Positions 59,701 to 64,000 of a DNA stretch of 64,000 nucleotides are shown here, piece after piece. The stretch's first letter is position 1. The number at the start of each line of letters is the position of its first letter. Source of the DNA: Roseovarius sp. (GTDB taxonomy: Bacteria > Pseudomonadota > Alphaproteobacteria > Rhodobacterales > Rhodobacteraceae). The stretch covers positions 181,360 to 245,359 of the forward strand of contig JAOSKR010000003.1 of assembly GCA_027493545.1 (NCBI GenBank), in the 5' to 3' direction. The position numbers were made by a program, and so were the translations under genes. The notes beneath the pieces are model-generated. The model was not told where the DNA came from, did not search any database, and worked only from the letters and a program-made list of their open reading frames with translations.

Positions 59701-60240
59701 ATGGCCGACCCAAGGCTCCTGACGATTTCCGGCTCGCTGCGTCGGGGCTCCTACAACCGGATGCTCCTGCGCGAGGCGGTGCGCGCCTTCGGTCCGGCCG
59801 AGGTGCACGAGGCCGACCTGCGCCTGCCGCTCTATGACGGCGATCTCGAGGATGCGAGCGGCGTGCCGGAGGCGGTCGAGCGGTTGGCCGCCCAGATCCG
59901 CGAGGCTGACGCGGTGGTGATCTCGTCCCCGGAATACAACAAGGGGATTTCGGGGGTGATGAAGAACGCGCTCGATTGGGTCAGCCGGGTGCCGGGAATG
60001 GCGTTCAGGGGCAAGCCCGTGGCGGTGATGTCGGCCAATGACGGGCGCACCGGCGGCGAGACCGGGCAGTTCATGCTGCTTTCGTGCCCGGTGCCGCATC
60101 AGGCCGATGTGGTGCCGGGCGCACCGCTCTGCGTGGCCCTGGCGGGCGACGAGTTCGACGCCGAGGGCCGGCTGAAGAGCGATCGCTACCGCAAGGCTCT
60201 CGACAAGCGGATGGAGGCGCTGCGCGGGCGCTTGGGCTGA
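59701..60240 (+). CDS. NADPH-dependent FMN reductase family protein
   Basis: 179 residues with a flavodoxin-like fold. FMN-phosphate loop ISGSLRRGSYNRML, conserved SSPEYNKGISGVMKNALDWV and SANDGRTGGETGQF. It reduces FMN or quinones with NAD(P)H in the cytoplasm; chromate/azo-reductase-like side activities are common in this family. GAAAGGA precedes ATG 59701. The frame is intact. Confidence 0.88.
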   Translation: MADPRLLTISGSLRRGSYNRMLLREAVRAFGPAEVHEADLRLPLYDGDLEDASGVPEAVERLAAQIREADAVVISSPEYNKGISGVMKNALDWVSRVPGMAFRGKPVAVMSANDGRTGGETGQFMLLSCPVPHQADVVPGAPLCVALAGDEFDAEGRLKSDRYRKALDKRMEALRGRLG

Positions 60241-60301
60241 TGCCCGACCGGCAGGAAAGGGGGGGCTTGAGCCGGCGGAGTGCGCAGCCTAGTTTGCCGG
60301 C

Positions 60302-61093
60302 ATGAACGAGCACGTACACACCGTCACCGACGCCATCGACCCCGCCCGTGCCCGGGGCAATGCAGGCCGCGCTCGGGCTGGAGCCTGACATCGGCGCGGG
60401 CGATGCATTGCCGCCCTTTTTCCATCAGCTCTATTTCTGGGACCCTCAGCCGCCGGCGCGGCTGGGCCGCGACGGCCATCCCCGCGTGGGGGCATCATCC
60501 CGGACATGGGGCTGCCGCGGCGGATGTGGGCCGGCGGGCGGCTCGAGTTTGCGGCGCCGCTGGTCGCCGGGACCGCCGCCGAGCGCGTGACCCGTGTAGA
60601 GAATACCGCACGCAAGCAGGGCCGCAGCGGGCCGCTGGGCTTTGTCACCCTGCGCCACGACGTGCTGCAAGGGGGGCGGCGCGTGCTCAGCGAATGGCAG
60701 GACCTGGTCTATCGCGAAGACCCCGGCACCGATGCGCCGCCGCCGGTGCCGCCCACTGCCGCGACCGACGAGACGATCAGCGAACGCGTGGACTTCGATA
60801 CCACGATGCTGTTTCGCTATTCGGCGCTGACCTTCAACGGGCACCGCATCCACTACGATCTCGATTACGCGCGCGGCACCGAGAACTATGGCGGACTGGT
60901 GGTTCACGGACCCCTTCTGGCGCAGCTTCTGATGCTGCTCGCGGAGCGGCAGCAGGGCGCGCTGACGCGTTTTTCCTTCCGGGCCACGGCGCCGCTGCTG
61001 CATTTCGAGTCGGCCGAGTTGTGCTGGAAGGCGGATGGCACATTGTGGGTGCGGGGTCCCGACGGGCGGCAGTGCATGCAGGCCCGGGCGTGA
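60302..61093 (+). CDS. MaoC/HTD2-like acyl-CoA hydratase (mesaconyl-C4-CoA hydratase-like; frameshifted)
   Basis: About 263 residues of a double-hotdog FAS1-type dehydratase. The short first frame (MNEHVHTVTDAIDPARA) shifts near 60357 to LEPDIGAGDALPPFFHQLYF and shifts back near 60493 to GLPRRMWAGGRLEFAAPLVA. The C-terminal part contains the hydratase motif RYSALTFNGHRIHYDLDYAR and YGGLVVHGPLLAQLL. Relatives hydrate mesaconyl-C4-CoA or itaconyl-CoA, or serve fatty-acid synthesis. The two compensating shifts are probably read errors. Confidence 0.8.
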
Positions 61094-61131
61094 CCGCCCG
61101 AATGACACGAAATTCCCCCTGAGGAGGCATC

Positions 61132-61565
61132 ATGCGCGGGATTGCCGACCGGATACGCCACGCCATCTTTTTCGAGATCATCGGGCTGGTTCTGGTCACG
61201 CCGCTGGGGGCGTGGCTGTTCGACCAGCCGATACAGGATATCGGCGTGCTGGCGCTGGCCTGCGCCACCATCGCGACGATCTGGAATTATTTCTACAACC
61301 TCGGCTTCGATCTGGTGCTGAGACGGCTGCTCGGCGACACCCGCAAGACGCCGGGCATGCGGGTCGTTCACGCGGTGTTGTTCGAGGGCGGTCTGCTGGT
61401 GGTCCTGCTGCCGCTGATCGCGTGGTATCTGGGCATCACGCTGTGGCAGGCGCTGATGATGGATCTGTCATTCGCCGGCTTCTACCGGTCTATGCCTTCG
61501 TCTACAACTGGCTCTACGACCTCGTGTTTCCGATCCCGCCGCTGCCGGCAAGGCGGCCGGCCTGA
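61132..61565 (+). CDS. PACE-family efflux transporter (frameshifted)
   Basis: About 144 residues, four predicted transmembrane helices in two bacterial-transmembrane-pair (BTP) repeats. Signatures are RIRHAIFFEIIGLVLVTPLG, YNLGFDLVLRRL and RVVHAVLFEGGLLVVLLPLI. One base is missing near 61485 (FYxVYAFVYNWLYDLVFP follows in the other frame before the stop). Relatives such as AceI export chlorhexidine and other biocides, although the physiological substrate may be a polyamine. Confidence 0.82.
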
Positions 61566-61589
61566 AACCGGCTGGGCGCGCCGCACAAC

Positions 61590-64000
61590 CTACGCCCGCG
61601 CCCGTTCGGCCCCTTCCACGATCGCCGCGCGCAACTTCTTCTCCAGCGCCGCCTGCTTGGCCTTGGAATGGAATTTCAGCCCGAACATGTCCTTGACATA
61701 GAAGGTGTCGACCACCTGCTCGCCATAGGTCGCGATCACCGCCGAGTTGATGTAGACGTTGCTGGCGGCCAGCGTCCGGGTGAGATCATGGAGAAGGCCC
61801 GGACGGTCGCGGGTATCGACCTCGATGATGGTGTAGATTTCCGAGCCCTCGTTGTCGAAGGTGATGTGGGTGGGCACGCGAAAGGCACGCTCGCGCTTGC
61901 GGATGCGGTCGCGCGACTTGATCGCCTCGCCGGCCACAACCTCGCCCCTGAGCGTGCGGTCGATGGTGCGCCGCAGCCGCGGCAGGCGGGCGGCATCAAA
62001 AGGGTGTCCGGCGGCATCCTGGATCCAGAACGCAGCGGTGGCGAACCCGTCCTTGGAGGTGTAGGTGCGCGCGTCGACCACGTTCGCGCCCGCGAGGGCC
62101 AGCGCCCCGGCAAGACGCGAGAACAGGCCCGGATGATCGGAGAGCGCGAAACAGGCGCGGGTGGCGTCGCGATCCTCGTCCACCGCCAGATCAACGCCGA
62201 TCTCGTCGGCGCCAAGATTGCGCAGGAGACGGGCAAAGACCACGTGTGCGGTGACGTGGAGCCCCTGCCAGTAGGGATCGTAATGGCGGGCGAGTTCGGT
62301 GCGGACGTCGCGCGCGTCCCAGTCCGAGAGCGCCTCGCGCAGGTTGCGCTTGGCCTCCGATCCGCGCTGTTCGCGGTTGAGGTCCTCGAGCCCGCCCTCC
62401 ATCGCCCGGCGGGTCTGGCGGTAGAGTGCCCGCAGCAGCGATGCCTTCCAGTTGTTCCACGTCGTCGGCCCGACGCCACGGATGTCGCAGACGGTGAGCA
62501 CGCACAGCAGGTCGAGTCGCTCGCGCGTCTGCACCGCCTTGGCGAAATCGCGCACCGTGCGCGGATCGGCGATGTCGCGCTTTTGCGCCATGTCCGACAT
62601 CAGCAGGTGATAGCGCACCAGCCATTCCACGGTGTCGATCTCGCGCGGCTTGAGCCCCAGCCGGGTCGCCACCTTGCGGGCGATCCTCGCGCCGATGATC
62701 GAATGGTCCTCGTCGCGCCCCTTGCCGATATCGTGCAGCAGCAGCGCCACGTACAGCACCCGGCGGTTCACCCCCGCTTCGAGGATCGCCGAGGCGATGG
62801 GCAGTTCCTCGGCCAGTTTGCCGCGCTCGATCTTGTCGAGCTGGCCGACGCACTGGATGATGTGTTCGTCCACCGTGTAGCTGTGGTACATGTTGTACTG
62901 CATCAGCGCGCGGATCGGCTCGAATTCGGGGATGAATGCCGAGAGCACGCCAAGCTCGTTCATCCGTCTCAGCGCGCGCTCGGGGTTGCCGTGCTTCACC
63001 AGCAGGTCGAGAAAGAGCCTTTGCGCCCTGGGGTCGTTGCGCAGGCCGTCGTCGATCAGTTGGATATTGGCGGTCACCAAACGCATCGCGTCGGGATGGA
63101 TCAAGAGCCCGGTGCGCAGCCCCTCCTCGAAGAGCCGCAAGAGGTTCAGCCGGTCGGCGAGGAATTTGTCCGGGTCGATGATGGCAAGGCGGCCATGCAC
63201 CTCGGTGTAGTTGGCCCTGAGCCGGCGCTTGCGCTTGAACAGTCGCTGCAGCAGCGGCTCGGACTTCATGTGCGCCGCCTCGAGCTTGGTCAGGAAGATG
63301 CGGGTGAGTTCGCCCACCGCGGTGGCGTGGCGGAAATAGTGCTGCATGAACTGCTCGACCGCGCGGCGACCGGCGGTGTCGGCGTAACCCATGCGGCGCG
63401 CGACCTCGACCTGCAGGTCGAAGGTCAGCTGTTCGCTGGCGCGGCCGGTGACGAGATGCAGGTGACAGCGCACCGCCCAGAGGAAATTGTGCGCGTCCGC
63501 GAAGGTGGCGAATTCCTCTTCGGTAAAGAGCCCCGCCGCCACGAGTTCGGCCGCGTCGTCGACGTGGTGGACGTATTTCGCCACCCAGAAGAGGCATTGC
63601 AGGTCGCGCAGGCCGCCCTTGCCTTCCTTCACGTTCGGCTCGACCATGTAGCGTACGCCCTGCTTGCGATGGCGCACACCGCGCTCGGCGAGCTTGGCTT
63701 CGATGAAGTCGCGCTCGCTGCCCTCGAAAAGCTCGGACCTCATCCGCGCGCGCAGGGTTTCGGCAAGGCCGCGGTCGCCGTACAGAAAGCGGTTTTCCAT
63801 GAGCGCGGTGCGGATGGTGAAATCCTCGGCCCCGAGGCGCAGGCAATCCTCGACGGTGCGGGTGGCATGGCCGACCGCAATCCGCAGATCCCACAGGATG
63901 TAGAGCGTGGTTTCGATCACGCTCTCGGCCCAGGGGGTGATCTTCCACGGCGTGAGAAAGAGCAGGTCGACATCCGAAAAGGGCGCCATCTCGCCGCGCC
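61590..64000 (-). CDS. glnD: [Protein-PII] uridylyltransferase/uridylyl-removing enzyme, C-terminal part
   Basis: Central nitrogen sensor that uridylylates PII proteins when glutamine is low. At least 803 residues are in the window, and the gene runs off the right edge. The nucleotidyltransferase active site is at the edge (EMAPFSDVDLLFL); next come the GlnD helical region (VRYMVEPNVKEGKGGLRDLQ), the HD domain with LLLHDIGKGRDEDHSIIG, and two ACT domains (about 62200-62050 and 61830-61640; DRPGLLHDLTRTLAASNVYI). The frame is intact over 2.4 kb. It fits the nitrogen-scavenging theme of the window, but glnD is a housekeeping gene in all such bacteria. Confidence 0.96.
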   Translation of the reverse strand, partial: RGEMAPFSDVDLLFLTPWKITPWAESVIETTLYILWDLRIAVGHATRTVEDCLRLGAEDFTIRTALMENRFLYGDRGLAETLRARMRSELFEGSERDFIEAKLAERGVRHRKQGVRYMVEPNVKEGKGGLRDLQCLFWVAKYVHHVDDAAELVAAGLFTEEEFATFADAHNFLWAVRCHLHLVTGRASEQLTFDLQVEVARRMGYADTAGRRAVEQFMQHYFRHATAVGELTRIFLTKLEAAHMKSEPLLQRLFKRKRRLRANYTEVHGRLAIIDPDKFLADRLNLLRLFEEGLRTGLLIHPDAMRLVTANIQLIDDGLRNDPRAQRLFLDLLVKHGNPERALRRMNELGVLSAFIPEFEPIRALMQYNMYHSYTVDEHIIQCVGQLDKIERGKLAEELPIASAILEAGVNRRVLYVALLLHDIGKGRDEDHSIIGARIARKVATRLGLKPREIDTVEWLVRYHLLMSDMAQKRDIADPRTVRDFAKAVQTRERLDLLCVLTVCDIRGVGPTTWNNWKASLLRALYRQTRRAMEGGLEDLNREQRGSEAKRNLREALSDWDARDVRTELARHYDPYWQGLHVTAHVVFARLLRNLGADEIGVDLAVDEDRDATRACFALSDHPGLFSRLAGALALAGANVVDARTYTSKDGFATAAFWIQDAAGHPFDAARLPRLRRTIDRTLRGEVVAGEAIKSRDRIRKRERAFRVPTHITFDNEGSEIYTIIEVDTRDRPGLLHDLTRTLAASNVYINSAVIATYGEQVVDTFYVKDMFGLKFHSKAKQAALEKKLRAAIVEGAERARA

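Overview
The window is GC-rich DNA from an alphaproteobacterium, most likely a Rhodobacteraceae (Roseobacter/Paracoccus-like) strain. This rests on a phnWAY phosphonate cluster, a PccR/ScfR-like TTTGCAAA operator cluster at prpE, a phasin, potABCD-type ABC transporters, short CCCCGGG-N5-CCCGGGG intergenic palindromes, and the overall protein content. No rRNA, tRNA or CRISPR array was seen.

Layout. 1-3.1 kb: start of a Tat-exported protein, a Na/Pi cotransporter and a DeoR regulator. 3.1-5.6 kb: a dimethylglycine/sarcosine dehydrogenase-like flavoprotein. 5.8-13.5 kb: a 2-aminoethylphosphonate (AEP) module, with a permease remnant next to an IS481 scrap, a LysR regulator, phnW-phnA-phnY, pbfA and an EamA exporter. 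13.5-15.1 kb: a 2-hydroxyacid dehydrogenase and an IS3 remnant. 15.1-20.1 kb: a branched-chain 2-oxoacid dehydrogenase operon (bkdA1-bkdA2-bkdB-lpd). 20.2-27.0 kb: a decayed, IS-rich stretch (zinc protease/rimK remnant, desaturase, cspA, phasin, IS21/IS6/IS5 scraps, a strange homopolymer-rich island, and an IS21 element that truncates an MFS gene). 27.4-29.8 kb: three overlapping small genes of unknown function and an MFS exporter. 29.8-38.2 kb: a carnitine/gamma-butyrobetaine module. 38.3-39.7 kb: manC. 39.9-48.0 kb: a creatinine/creatine module. 48.2-64 kb: mixed metabolic genes including prpE, a catalytically dead rhomboid, trpS, cysK, a FadH-like reductase and partial glnD.

The genes converge on quaternary amines and organic nitrogen. 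gamma-Butyrobetaine can be activated, desaturated, hydrated to carnitinyl-CoA, oxidised to 3-dehydrocarnitine and cleaved to glycine betaine. Creatinine can be opened to creatine and split to sarcosine and urea. Sarcosine and dimethylglycine are the usual substrates of flavoproteins like the one at 3.1 kb. The AEP genes release nitrogen and phosphorus from phosphonates. Branched-chain amino acids yield propionyl-CoA precursors, and prpE handles propionate.

A major caveat is sequence quality. About 17 of roughly 50 recognisable genes carry one or more single-base frameshifts, many in G or C runs and some in compensating pairs. I treat these as single genes interrupted by probable sequencing indels (type CDS, noted in each entry) and keep 'pseudogene' for genuinely truncated remnants.
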